DNA of 64,000 nucleotides from Erysipelotrichaceae bacterium (GTDB lineage Bacteria > Bacillota_I > Bacilli_A > Erysipelotrichales > Erysipelotrichaceae), in contig SVBJ01000003.1 of assembly GCA_015058955.1 (NCBI GenBank), positions 84,240-148,239 on the forward strand, in the 5' to 3' direction. This document shows positions 9,538 through 18,179 of the stretch, in pieces. Under the pieces are notes generated by a model, which had not been told where the DNA came from, made no database searches, and saw nothing but the letters and a program-made list of their open reading frames with translations. Every line of letters starts with the position of its first letter. Within the stretch, counting starts at the first letter, position 1. The position numbers and the translations under genes were made by a program.

Positions 9538-10356
9538 TTATCTGCCACCTGCTTTCTCAATGATCTTTTCATATTCATCTGTATATTCCGGATACTGTTC
9601 ATCATTGAAGATGCCGGTGATTATCTTTCCCTTCAGTTCTTCCGGGCTCATCTTTTCCGCTGCCCTGACAGGAACACTGTTTTCCTTCTGCCACTGCAGC
9701 ATTCTGACCGCATCGCCCTTCTTGTTCTTACGGCCATAGTAACTCGGGCATATTGATGCCACATCGATCAGTGAGAAACCCTTGTGGTTAATGGCTTTTT
9801 CCATGACTCTGATGGCTTCCGGTATGCCATATGCCGTAACTCTGGCAGTAAAGGTTGCTCCGGCTGACTTGGCTAACAGAGGAATGTCAAAATCTCTGTC
9901 GATATTGCCATATGGAGCGGTAGTGGCATAATCACCTGACGGTGTCGTCGGTGAGTACTGACCGCCGGTCATGCCGTAAATGTTATTGTTCAGAACAATG
10001 CAGGTTATGCCGATGTTTCTACGGCAGGCATGGATCAGGTGATTGCCGCCAATGGCGGAAATGTCACCATCCCCGGTCAGTACGATGACATGCAGATCCG
10101 GTCTGGCCAGCTTGATGCCGGTCGCAAATGCCAGAGCTCTGCCATGAGTCGTATGGATGGTATCAAAATTCAGATAGCCTACTGCTCGGCTGGAGCAGCC
10201 GATACCTGAAACAATTATCGTATTCTTTCTATCCAGTCCGGCGTTTTCGATGGCCTGGCACAGTGCTCTCATGACACTGCCATGGCTGCATCCCGGGCAC
10301 CAGATATGCGGAAGATTTTCCGTTCTCATTTCTCTTTCAATTAATCTGCCAGGCAT
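9538..10356 (-). CDS. korB: 2-oxoacid:ferredoxin oxidoreductase, beta subunit (thiamine diphosphate-binding)
   Basis: A 272-residue beta subunit carrying the thiamine diphosphate site: GDGDISAIGGNHLIHACRRN followed by the NNNIYGMTGGQ loop. The early CPGCSHG motif is typical of the two-oxoacid oxidoreductase beta chain. It catalyses CoA-dependent oxidative decarboxylation with electrons passed to ferredoxin. The start at 10356 has GGAGGAG eight bases upstream and lies one base after the korA stop. Confidence 0.93.
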   Translation of the reverse strand: MPGRLIEREMRTENLPHIWCPGCSHGSVMRALCQAIENAGLDRKNTIIVSGIGCSSRAVGYLNFDTIHTTHGRALAFATGIKLARPDLHVIVLTGDGDISAIGGNHLIHACRRNIGITCIVLNNNIYGMTGGQYSPTTPSGDYATTAPYGNIDRDFDIPLLAKSAGATFTARVTAYGIPEAIRVMEKAINHKGFSLIDVASICPSYYGRKNKKGDAVRMLQWQKENSVPVRAAEKMSPEELKGKIITGIFNDEQYPEYTDEYEKIIEKAGGR

Positions 10357-10357
10357 G

Positions 10358-11479
10358 TTACATCTCCTCCGCTTTTTCCGCTACTTCTTCAGGAAGAATG
10401 TATGATCCGTTGATTCGGCCAATGAATTCTATTCTGGCCTTATCCCCCGCTACTCTTTCCACTTCGTGGACATACTGGCCATGGTTATGCTCAATCACCA
10501 GGATCTTACCGCACTGTGTCGCCAGTTCCTTAAGTCTTGTTTCTGCCATCGGCCAGATGGTTACCGGACGGTACATGCCAGCCTTAATGCCCTTTTCTCT
10601 TAACATGTCAACGGCTGCCTCGCCAACCCTGGCACTGCCGCCATAAGCCACGATGAGGATCTCGGCATCATCAGTGAGATATTCGTCCCAGGCTTCAATG
10701 TCCCTGCGATTCTTCTCGATTTTATCCATCAGGCGGTTATTGAGCTGATCGGCAGTCTTACGGTTATTGGTCGGGAATCCCCAGGTATCATGGGTAAGCC
10801 CGGTAATGTTATAGTAATGACCTGACCCGAATACCGGCAGAACAGGAACAAGATTATCTTCTGCCTTATAGGCTTCATATTTGTCTTCTGGGGCATCAGG
10901 CTGTTTTCTGTCAATGATCTCAACCTCGTCATCTATTTCAACCGTTTCCCTTAAATGTCCAATCATTTCATCCATCAGGAAGATGACCGGAGTCATGTAT
11001 TTTTCAGACAGGTTAAAAGCTCTGATGGCCAGATAATAGGTCTCAGAAACTGAAGAAGGTGAAAGAACGATTATAGGATGGTCACCATGGGTACCCCATC
11101 TGCTCTGCATGACATCACCCTGTGATGAAGATGTCGGCAGACCGGTTGAAGGGCCTGACCTCTGAACATTCACTATTACACACGGTATTTCTGCCACGCT
11201 GGCATAACCGATGTTTTCCTGCTTAAGCGAGAATCCCGGACCGGAAGTGGCTGTCATGGCCTTGGTACCGGTAACTGATGCACCGATTACCGCCGCCATT
11301 GAAGCGATCTCATCTTCCATCTGAATGAACTTGCCGCCCATCTTCGGCAACAGTACAGCACAGCCCTCGGCTATTTCCGTACTTGGAGTGATAGGATATC
11401 CGGCAAAAAATCTCATGCCGGCTTTCAATGCGCCCTTGACACAGGCTTCATTGCCCTGCATTAGTACTCTCTTACTCAT
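10358..11479 (-). CDS. korA: 2-oxoacid:ferredoxin oxidoreductase, alpha subunit
   Basis: A 373-residue alpha subunit. MQGNEACVKGALKAGMRFFA with GYPITPSTEIAEG at the start, TATSGPGFSLKQENIGYA and the QRSGPSTGLPTSSSQGD motif mark the pyrimidine-binding domain of oxoacid:ferredoxin oxidoreductases; the C-terminal part holds the transketolase-like domain. The ATG at 11479 has GGAGGACGGCA upstream and overlaps the korD end by 8 bp; the longer frame to 11506 lies inside korD and is rejected. KorA is separate from gamma here, as in KorDABC-type four-subunit enzymes. Confidence 0.93.
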   Translation of the reverse strand: MSKRVLMQGNEACVKGALKAGMRFFAGYPITPSTEIAEGCAVLLPKMGGKFIQMEDEIASMAAVIGASVTGTKAMTATSGPGFSLKQENIGYASVAEIPCVIVNVQRSGPSTGLPTSSSQGDVMQSRWGTHGDHPIIVLSPSSVSETYYLAIRAFNLSEKYMTPVIFLMDEMIGHLRETVEIDDEVEIIDRKQPDAPEDKYEAYKAEDNLVPVLPVFGSGHYYNITGLTHDTWGFPTNNRKTADQLNNRLMDKIEKNRRDIEAWDEYLTDDAEILIVAYGGSARVGEAAVDMLREKGIKAGMYRPVTIWPMAETRLKELATQCGKILVIEHNHGQYVHEVERVAGDKARIEFIGRINGSYILPEEVAEKAEEM

Positions 11480-11681
11480 TGCCGTCCTCCTGTAGCCAGA
11501 TTGCATAATCCGGACATCTTAATTCACACTGACCGCATCTGATGCAGTTTTCCTCGTCCTCAACTGATACCTTGTCATCAACAAGCTTAAGTACCTTTCT
11601 GGGACAGAAAGCCACACATATACCGCAGCCCTTGCACCATGATGTGTCAGTAACCAGTCTTTTCATACCCCTGTTACCCAT
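11472..11681 (-). CDS. korD: 2-oxoacid:ferredoxin oxidoreductase, delta subunit (2x[4Fe-4S] ferredoxin)
   Basis: A 69-residue ferredoxin-like subunit with two full cluster motifs, CKGCGICVAFCP and CIRCGQCELRCP. It passes electrons from the thiamine-bound intermediate to external ferredoxin. AAAGG precedes the ATG at 11681 with good spacing; the alternative ATG at 11666 has its GGGG too close and is less likely. First gene of the six-gene korDABC-sucCD operon, with the promoter expected in 11682-11800. Confidence 0.92.
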   Translation of the reverse strand: MGNRGMKRLVTDTSWCKGCGICVAFCPRKVLKLVDDKVSVEDEENCIRCGQCELRCPDYAIWLQEDGNE

Positions 11682-11800
11682 CTGAAACCTTTCTAAAATC
11701 CTTTAAACATGATATCTGATCATTGTTCCATCTACTAATAGAATAACACCTTTTTCCCGAAAAGAACCCTTTCCCTGTGTTATTTCCTGATTATTCAAAG

Positions 11801-11826
11801 AAAAAGGCCCATATTTCAGGACCTTC
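11801..11826 (-). terminator. Intrinsic terminator of the M29 aminopeptidase gene
   Basis: On the minus strand AAGGTCC pairs with GGGCCTT (one G-U) around an eight-base loop, followed by TTTTTC. It isolates the aminopeptidase gene from the kor operon. Confidence 0.75.
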
Positions 11827-11836
11827 CATCAGTTAA

Positions 11837-13051
11837 TTAAATTGCAAAGTCGCCTTTATCGAAAATGACAACTTCCCTGCCATCCTTAGTCGTTCCGACA
11901 ATGTGCATGTCTTCCGTACCGATCATGAAGTCGATGTGAATTACTGAATCATTGAAGGTGTACTTAGGATCTGAGCACTTGCCCGGATTCAGGCCTCTGC
12001 CTAAGGCCAGATGGCATGAGGCATTTTCATCGATCAGGGTTGTATAGTATACGATTCCGCTCATGGAAATAGGAGAATGATACTCTACCAGAGCAGCTTC
12101 ACCCAGGTAACCGGCATTTTCATCCATCGTTACCAGAGCTTCCAGCATTTCCTTGCCTTCATTGGCAATTACTTCCACGACCTTGCCGTTTTCAAATCTG
12201 AAGCCGAAGTTTTCAACGCTCTTGCCTCCCAATACCAGCGGTCTGGACGCAAATACCACACCGTTGGTGCCAAACTTCTCTGGAGTCGTACAGATCTCTT
12301 CCGTAGGAATATTAGCGTTATGTCTGATGTATCCAGGCGGCAGTTGTCTCTTACCGAAGCCGAAGTGTGAATCAGGTGTCAGTTCAACGACCAGATCAGT
12401 ACCGTTGGAAGCGGTGTAATGGAACTTCGTGAAACCGTAGGAGTCAATGATATCTCCCTTTTCTCTCTTCCTGGCGTTCTTTTCTTCCCAGGTTTTGACG
12501 ACATCGTTGTCTTCGTCAATGTAGCACAGTTTCAGGATCAGCTTCCACAGCTCATCATATCTGTCTTCTTCCTTAACATCCTTCAGAATGAAATCAGCCC
12601 ATTCCTTAGTAGGGATCATAGCAATGCACCACTGACAGTGCTTCTCTCTGGAGGCCCTTCTCATGATGTTTCTGACAGCATCGGTATGCGCAAAGATGGC
12701 ATTAGCCTGATCTTCCGGAACATCAGCCATCAGGGCAGGATTGACACCTTCCAGACGGATGTAGCAGGCTCCTTCTTCCAGATACTGGGTACACTGTAGC
12801 TCTTCCCACGGTTCAACCTTTCTGACATCTTCCGCTTTTCTGTATTTAGCGGCTACCTTCAGATTCGGTTCATCCAGATAATGTACGACAACATTGCCGG
12901 CACCAAGCTTATAGCACTCTTCCGCAAAGATCGGAGTAAAGTAAGCTCCTTCAATGGCGGCTTCTACCAGAACGGTCTGACCAGGCTGAACATTCAGTCC
13001 AACTCTCGCTAAGGTATAGGCATATTTATGCTGCATCTTTTCTAAATTCAT
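11837..13051 (-). CDS. M29 family metallo-aminopeptidase (AmpS/PepS-like)
   Basis: A 404-residue cytosolic peptidase matching the thermophilic aminopeptidase (M29) family in length and motifs. Recognisable metal-ligand regions are NIPTEEICTTP near residue 250, GYLGEAALVEYHSPI near 315-330, CHLALGRG near 350 and VIHIDFMIGTEDMHI near 370, supplying Glu, His and Asp ligands. It removes N-terminal residues from peptides with a divalent metal. AGGAGG lies a few bases upstream of the start. Monocistronic, bounded by terminators on both sides. Confidence 0.95.
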   Translation of the reverse strand: MNLEKMQHKYAYTLARVGLNVQPGQTVLVEAAIEGAYFTPIFAEECYKLGAGNVVVHYLDEPNLKVAAKYRKAEDVRKVEPWEELQCTQYLEEGACYIRLEGVNPALMADVPEDQANAIFAHTDAVRNIMRRASREKHCQWCIAMIPTKEWADFILKDVKEEDRYDELWKLILKLCYIDEDNDVVKTWEEKNARKREKGDIIDSYGFTKFHYTASNGTDLVVELTPDSHFGFGKRQLPPGYIRHNANIPTEEICTTPEKFGTNGVVFASRPLVLGGKSVENFGFRFENGKVVEVIANEGKEMLEALVTMDENAGYLGEAALVEYHSPISMSGIVYYTTLIDENASCHLALGRGLNPGKCSDPKYTFNDSVIHIDFMIGTEDMHIVGTTKDGREVVIFDKGDFAI

Positions 13052-13127
13052 AATTGGTCCTCCTGATATTTCTTACATATTAATTCAAAACACCCGCTAA
13101 AGCAAACGATTGGCTTTTTCCCAAGAC

Positions 13128-13149
13128 AAAAAGGCATTTCTGCCTTTTT
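13128..13149 (-). terminator. Intrinsic terminator of the propeller-ABC operon
   Basis: AAAAAGGCA (13128-13136) and TGCCTTTTT (13141-13149) form a perfect stem with a four-base loop; T tracts flank it on either strand. It lies directly after the permease stop at 13157. Confidence 0.85.
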
Positions 13150-13156
13150 CCTTTTT

Positions 13157-14077
13157 TCATACGTCTTTTCTGCTCATCAGCACAAAGCTGATCAGATAAT
13201 TGATTACCGTCAGAGCTCCATATACTCCCAATAACACCGTTTTTGGAATGAAATTATTGGTCATGATCATGGTAGTGTTCATCTTGTGGGTAATATCCGG
13301 ATCCAGTTTGAATGATTTGAAGATGTTCAATAATGCAGCCGGTATCGATAACTGTCCGGAAGTTCCGTTTATGCCTCCGCACAGATTACAGCACCAGTGA
13401 AACAGCGATCCGAACTGATAGTTGAGATCCGCAAGATAGAACAGATCTGATGGATATTCTTCCCTTCCGGTCATTCCCAGAACGATCCTTACGATTACCG
13501 GAATGGCCAGCACAGCTATGACGAGGAACATCATCGGCAGCAAGGCAATGACTTTCTTCCTGACCAGACAGCTTAACAGCGTTGCCAGTGAACTGAAGAA
13601 CAGAATTACGATCAGGCCGTATAGAATGTAAGCCGGATAGTATGACAGCAGATCTTTCATGACACTGCCGTCAAAACTGCCAAACAGGGTCTCAGCCAGA
13701 TAGAACACGCTCAATCCCAGCATCATCAGAATGAAGCATCCCAATAACATGCCGATAATCTTACCCCGTAAGATCGCCCCGCGGCTGTTAGGCTTGGATA
13801 CCAGGATCCTGATGGTTCCTTCATGAACTTCACCGGCAATTAATCCGGAACATACTGATGAGACGATTCCCATCAGAATGGCTCCGTTCATCAGGAAGAA
13901 TATAACCAGATGCTGCATTATCAGACTCTTGTTGGCGAATTCCGCATAAGTTGGAACCTCCACAAATGTCAGATTCTTACCGACAATATAACCACCGGCA
14001 ATTCCGGCAACGATCACCAGTATTATGGCAGAGATTCTGAGAGTTTCCTCAAGCGTTCTCTTTATTATCACTTTCAT
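13157..14077 (-). CDS. ABC-2 type transporter permease
   Basis: A 306-residue membrane protein with about six hydrophobic segments and a large outside loop near residues 200-250 (SLFHWCCNLCGG and following). The cytoplasmic segment SGLIAGEVHEGTIRILVSKP is the usual ABC-2 coupling-helix motif (EhExGTl). Its ATPase partner is encoded immediately upstream and overlaps it by 29 bp. The ATG at 14077 has GGAGGG eight bases upstream; the ATG at 14083 is too close to that site. Third component of an operon with an extracellular propeller protein; export rather than import is likely because no solute-binding lipoprotein of the classic type is present. Confidence 0.88.
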   Translation of the reverse strand: MKVIIKRTLEETLRISAIILVIVAGIAGGYIVGKNLTFVEVPTYAEFANKSLIMQHLVIFFLMNGAILMGIVSSVCSGLIAGEVHEGTIRILVSKPNSRGAILRGKIIGMLLGCFILMMLGLSVFYLAETLFGSFDGSVMKDLLSYYPAYILYGLIVILFFSSLATLLSCLVRKKVIALLPMMFLVIAVLAIPVIVRIVLGMTGREEYPSDLFYLADLNYQFGSLFHWCCNLCGGINGTSGQLSIPAALLNIFKSFKLDPDITHKMNTTMIMTNNFIPKTVLLGVYGALTVINYLISFVLMSRKDV

Positions 14078-14993
14078 GACCATTACCCTCCATTATATGC
14101 TTATACAGTGAATCCAGAGACATGACTTCTTCCTGCATCAGATTCAGTGTCAGGTTACGCCAGTATACTTCAGCCACGACATCCTGTTTCAGCTGATTCA
14201 TGTCATCACTCATCAGTCTTAAACCTTCATCCACCACCGAACACTGGTAGCGGTCCTTCAAAGCCCGGTATACTGCCTCATTATCGCTGGTATCAACAAT
14301 AAGGATTCCCTTCTTGAACATTTCCTGAGCCTCGTGGATCGGAGCATCAAGAATGATCTTTCCGTGGGAAATCATTATTACGTGACTGATGACTGTCTCC
14401 AGTTCTGTCAGTACGTGTGAACTTATGAAGACTGTCAGCTTGTCCTTCTCCACCATTTCCCTGACTGTTTCCAGGATCTCCTGGCGGCTCGTCGGGTCCA
14501 GGTTGGCAGTCGGTTCATCCAGTAACAGGATCTTGGGATGATTGATCATGGCCTGGGCCAGTGAAACTTTTTTCTTCATGCCGGTGGAGAACTTGGCAAC
14601 CTTTCTGCCGGCATGATCATTCAGATCAAACTTATCCAGCAGTTCTTTGGTTCTTTCCGTTGCTTCCTTATCACTCATTCCTGACAGGGTACCCATGTAG
14701 TGCAGATACTCCGCACAGCTCATGTCCCGATAGAAACTGGTAAATTCCGGTGAATATCCCAGTTCCTTCAGCGCTTCCGTGGAAGCCAGAGGATGGCCAT
14801 AGACCTTGCCTGACCCACTGGTTGGAAACAGCGAGCCCATGATCATTGCCATGGTCGTACTCTTTCCGGCTCCATTCGGTCCGACAAAGCCATAGATCCT
14901 GCCCGGTTCCAGTTTCAGGGAGACATTGTCTACGGCAGTGAAATTACCGAACTTCTTGGTTATGTTATTTAACTCAACGCAATATTCCGTCAT
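14049..14993 (-). CDS. ABC transporter ATP-binding protein
   Basis: A 314-residue ATPase with Walker A GPNGAGKSTT, signature region FSTGMKKKVSLAQAM, Walker B ILLLDEPTANLD and the switch histidine in FISSHVLTELE. The signature is FSTGMKKK rather than LSGGQ, as in CcmA/DrrA-like ABC-2 partners. A C-terminal extension of about 80 residues follows the ATPase core. The ATG shares one base with the stop of the propeller gene (TAATG), so the two are translationally coupled, and the permease gene starts inside its end. Confidence 0.93.
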   Translation of the reverse strand: MTEYCVELNNITKKFGNFTAVDNVSLKLEPGRIYGFVGPNGAGKSTTMAMIMGSLFPTSGSGKVYGHPLASTEALKELGYSPEFTSFYRDMSCAEYLHYMGTLSGMSDKEATERTKELLDKFDLNDHAGRKVAKFSTGMKKKVSLAQAMINHPKILLLDEPTANLDPTSRQEILETVREMVEKDKLTVFISSHVLTELETVISHVIMISHGKIILDAPIHEAQEMFKKGILIVDTSDNEAVYRALKDRYQCSVVDEGLRLMSDDMNQLKQDVVAEVYWRNLTLNLMQEEVMSLDSLYKHIMEGNGHESDNKENA

Positions 14994-17900
14994 TATTTCC
15001 CTGCCCCCTTTCTGAACTTCCTGTTGATCCTGATCTTCTGGAAGATGCCCAGAAGAATGCTTAATATCAGTGAAATGGCTGCTATGACAGCTGCCACAAC
15101 ATAACTCTTTGGCTGCTGGGCAATTTCAATATCACAGGTTTCACTGTAGATCTTACCCTGTCCGTCATTCATGGACATCCTGATGTTATGATTGCCTTCC
15201 AGCAGTTTTATGTCACATTCATTATCTGAACCTTTATACACAACATTGCCGTTGTCATAAACAGTCATGACGCTGTAGTCCTGAACATTATCCCATCCTA
15301 AGTGAATCGTATTGTTTTCACTGAAGGATGGAATCTCCCGGTTCAGGGTGAAGCTTGGCTTGGTATCCAGAGCATACAGTTTCTTGTCCTTCAGGCCAAG
15401 CAACCGGTCATCCTTGCCTACTGACATGCCGGTTACGTTAATGCTGTAACCCATGATCTCCCGGTTCTTTGTCAGATCGAAGATCCTGGTTGTTTTCTTA
15501 TTCTCATTTGACAGAGCTACCAGACCATCCTTACCGGTTACCCCGATCAGTTTGCCGTAGCCTTCTTCATAGTCATTGATGCTGATGATGACTTCTCCCG
15601 TTTTCTGCCAGTCGGATCCACTGACGGATCTGATGGAGCAGACCCACTGGAAGTTATCATTGTCATAACGGTCAATATAGGCAAAATCCTGGCAGTTATC
15701 ACCGTTGATGTCGCCTATCGGAGCGATTTCATAATCCATGTATTCCAGGATGGTGAACGGTATCAGATAGTCTGCATAGTATTCATCCTTATATGGATCT
15801 TCATTCATGTTCGGCCTGAAGACCAGTTCCCCGGTCTTGCCGTCATAGATTCCCTGCTGCCACATCTCAACGCCAACCAGTTCATTGTAGCCATCGTTAT
15901 TGAAATCAGCATCCAATATCTTAAAGGCTTCACCATTGCCCTTCAAACCCTCAGGACACAGCCTGAACATGGTATACAGAGTCTTGCCGTTGACTACCTT
16001 GAAGATCTGACGTCCCTCAGAGTTATAGTCAACCATGCCTATTTCCTTAACGCCATCATTATTGACATCGCCGAAAATGATCGATGAGTACATGGCATCA
16101 GCCTTGGCCGGGTTCGGGAATACCGATCCGGTCTTGGTATATGATACTTCCAGTACACCGTAACTGTAGGAGTACTTGGAGAGATAAAGTCTGGTTTCCG
16201 CCTTGGTTATGACTACGTAATCACTGAAGCCGTCTCCGTTGGCATCACCGACTTCCAGCGGAACGCCATCGGTTTCAATGTATCCCTGATTGTTGCCGAC
16301 TACTTCATTACGCCGGCTGGATACGACATTTCCGTCCACTACCAGTTCCTTGACACCATCCCAGTCAATGTCTTTTAAAACACTCAGAGATGATCCGGTC
16401 AGATACTGAGTTATCTTATTCCAGTTTTCATCATAGTAGGTAGCGGTAATGACGTTCTTGTCAACCAGCACCTTACCGGAAGCTCCGTTAAGGATGATGA
16501 ACTGGCTGTAGACCTTACTGTCCTTACTGTCGTAGCTGTTGACAATCAGGAAGACATCATTGATCTTGTCATTGTTGAAATCAGCGTCATATCCGATGTA
16601 TTCGAAGCCCTTGTGGTTGATGTTCTTGTTCAGAACATATTCCCATACCGGTGTCTTGCCGTCGGTTTCACATCTGACGATCTTATTCTTGACACCGCCG
16701 ACGCTGATCAGCTTGAGAATGCCGTCTTCTCTGATTTCCAGGACTTCCGTCTGAGAGGAAGAATAGCCTGAAGTCACTTTCTTCAGATTACCGGAAATGT
16801 TCAGACATCCAAATTCAAAGACTTCCAGTGCGTATTTTTCGCCATCCCAGTTCAGTTCCATCTTCCTGTCATAACCGAAGTATGATGAACTCATCACTTT
16901 CTGTGTAAGGAGCTTTCCTTCCAGGTCATATAAGCCCAGGGTTGCGCTTCCTTCATCAATATGATTAATGGCGGCAATTACCGGCTGGTCCTGATATACG
17001 CCAAAACAGGTCTTCTGATATTTGTACATTGGGTTTTCCGTTACAAAACGGGCTTCGACTTCACCGGTTTCCTTATTGTAAAGAACGATCTTGGCAGGAT
17101 ACTGGCTGTCTACCCATTGCGTTTCACCTTCCAGTGAACCCATGAAGGCATTTATCAGCAGATACTGATCATTGCCGTCAGCGAAGCGATATCCCATGTA
17201 AGGCCAGTCCAGAATTCCTGCCGGATTGTACTGAATGTTGGTTTCACTGTAATAGCTGATTCTGTTACTCAGCAGATTTTTAAAGGCATCCCGGTCAAGC
17301 ACTTCCAGATCAACGCTTGTGATGCTGGCTGTTTCATTGCCGTTTTCATCAACAAAGGAATTAAACGGATCGATCATGTAGAGCCTGCCGTCTTCACACA
17401 GTATGTACAGAATCCCGTTTTCATATCTGAGATCCCACATGTTGAAGATGGCCTTGACGCTCTTTGATTCATCCCATGCCAGACTGAAGGTATATTCTTC
17501 AGAAGGATTATATCTCTTCAGGCTTTCCATGGTATTGCCGTCGACAATACCGGCAAAGTTGCTCTGTCCGCTGTAAGCCAGGTCGCAGAAACCGTCGCCG
17601 TTGATGTCATCGGCAAAGATCATTTTCCAGATGTTGTTGGTTTCCGTTAATCGGCCCAGTTCCGTGCCGTCAGCCAGATTGTATCTGATGATGCTGTAGT
17701 CACAGATGACATAGGCCGTACCGTCTTCAGCGCTCAGCATCTGCTGAATGAAGCAGTTAACGACAACATTGATACCCAGAGCATTATTGTAATCATCTCT
17801 GGTTTCTCTCATGCTGGAAATTACATGCCCGTCCAGACCGCTGATACACATCAGCTGAGCTACTTCATCCGGGACGAGTTGATAAGTCAGGAAATCCACA

Positions 17901-18175
17901 TACCCATCCTTATCAATGTCTCCAACTGAGATCAGTTTCTGTACTGCATAGTTTGTTTCCAGTACCACACGTCCCTCAGGAGTGAACAGGTTAATGCCAT
18001 TTTCACCGTAGTAAACCCTGGCTGTACCTTCACCATAAGGAATGATGATACTGGCTTCAGCATTGGAAACACTGGTTTCCTCACTTAGTTCCTCTATGCT
18101 TTTTTCAAGTGCACTGACTCTGAACACCGGCAGTATCAGTAAAATGCTTAATAAAGCTGTTAATAGTTTTCTCAT
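14993..18175 (-). CDS. Membrane-anchored extracellular FG-GAP/VCBS-repeat (beta-propeller) protein
   Basis: A 1060-residue surface protein. A signal peptide occupies about residues 1-22 (ends FRVSA before LEKS). At least eight calcium-loop motifs of the DxDxDG type are spread over the length: DIDKDGYVDF (86-95), DINGDGFCDL, DFNNDKINDV, DIDWDGVKEL, DANGDGFSDY, DVNNDGVKEI, DFNNDGYNEL and DINGDNCQDF, each followed by a hydrophobic strand, as in FG-GAP/VCBS propellers. Near 960-1015 there is an Ig/FN3-like segment, then one membrane helix (VAAVIAAISLILSILLGIF) and a basic cytoplasmic tail, so the propeller faces outside. It begins four bases after dusB and runs into an ABC ATPase and permease. 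Ligand unknown; it may bind or sense a substrate for the transporter. Confidence 0.85.
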   Translation of the reverse strand: MRKLLTALLSILLILPVFRVSALEKSIEELSEETSVSNAEASIIIPYGEGTARVYYGENGINLFTPEGRVVLETNYAVQKLISVGDIDKDGYVDFLTYQLVPDEVAQLMCISGLDGHVISSMRETRDDYNNALGINVVVNCFIQQMLSAEDGTAYVICDYSIIRYNLADGTELGRLTETNNIWKMIFADDINGDGFCDLAYSGQSNFAGIVDGNTMESLKRYNPSEEYTFSLAWDESKSVKAIFNMWDLRYENGILYILCEDGRLYMIDPFNSFVDENGNETASITSVDLEVLDRDAFKNLLSNRISYYSETNIQYNPAGILDWPYMGYRFADGNDQYLLINAFMGSLEGETQWVDSQYPAKIVLYNKETGEVEARFVTENPMYKYQKTCFGVYQDQPVIAAINHIDEGSATLGLYDLEGKLLTQKVMSSSYFGYDRKMELNWDGEKYALEVFEFGCLNISGNLKKVTSGYSSSQTEVLEIREDGILKLISVGGVKNKIVRCETDGKTPVWEYVLNKNINHKGFEYIGYDADFNNDKINDVFLIVNSYDSKDSKVYSQFIILNGASGKVLVDKNVITATYYDENWNKITQYLTGSSLSVLKDIDWDGVKELVVDGNVVSSRRNEVVGNNQGYIETDGVPLEVGDANGDGFSDYVVITKAETRLYLSKYSYSYGVLEVSYTKTGSVFPNPAKADAMYSSIIFGDVNNDGVKEIGMVDYNSEGRQIFKVVNGKTLYTMFRLCPEGLKGNGEAFKILDADFNNDGYNELVGVEMWQQGIYDGKTGELVFRPNMNEDPYKDEYYADYLIPFTILEYMDYEIAPIGDINGDNCQDFAYIDRYDNDNFQWVCSIRSVSGSDWQKTGEVIISINDYEEGYGKLIGVTGKDGLVALSNENKKTTRIFDLTKNREIMGYSINVTGMSVGKDDRLLGLKDKKLYALDTKPSFTLNREIPSFSENNTIHLGWDNVQDYSVMTVYDNGNVVYKGSDNECDIKLLEGNHNIRMSMNDGQGKIYSETCDIEIAQQPKSYVVAAVIAAISLILSILLGIFQKIRINRKFRKGAGK

Positions 18176-18179
18176 AATG

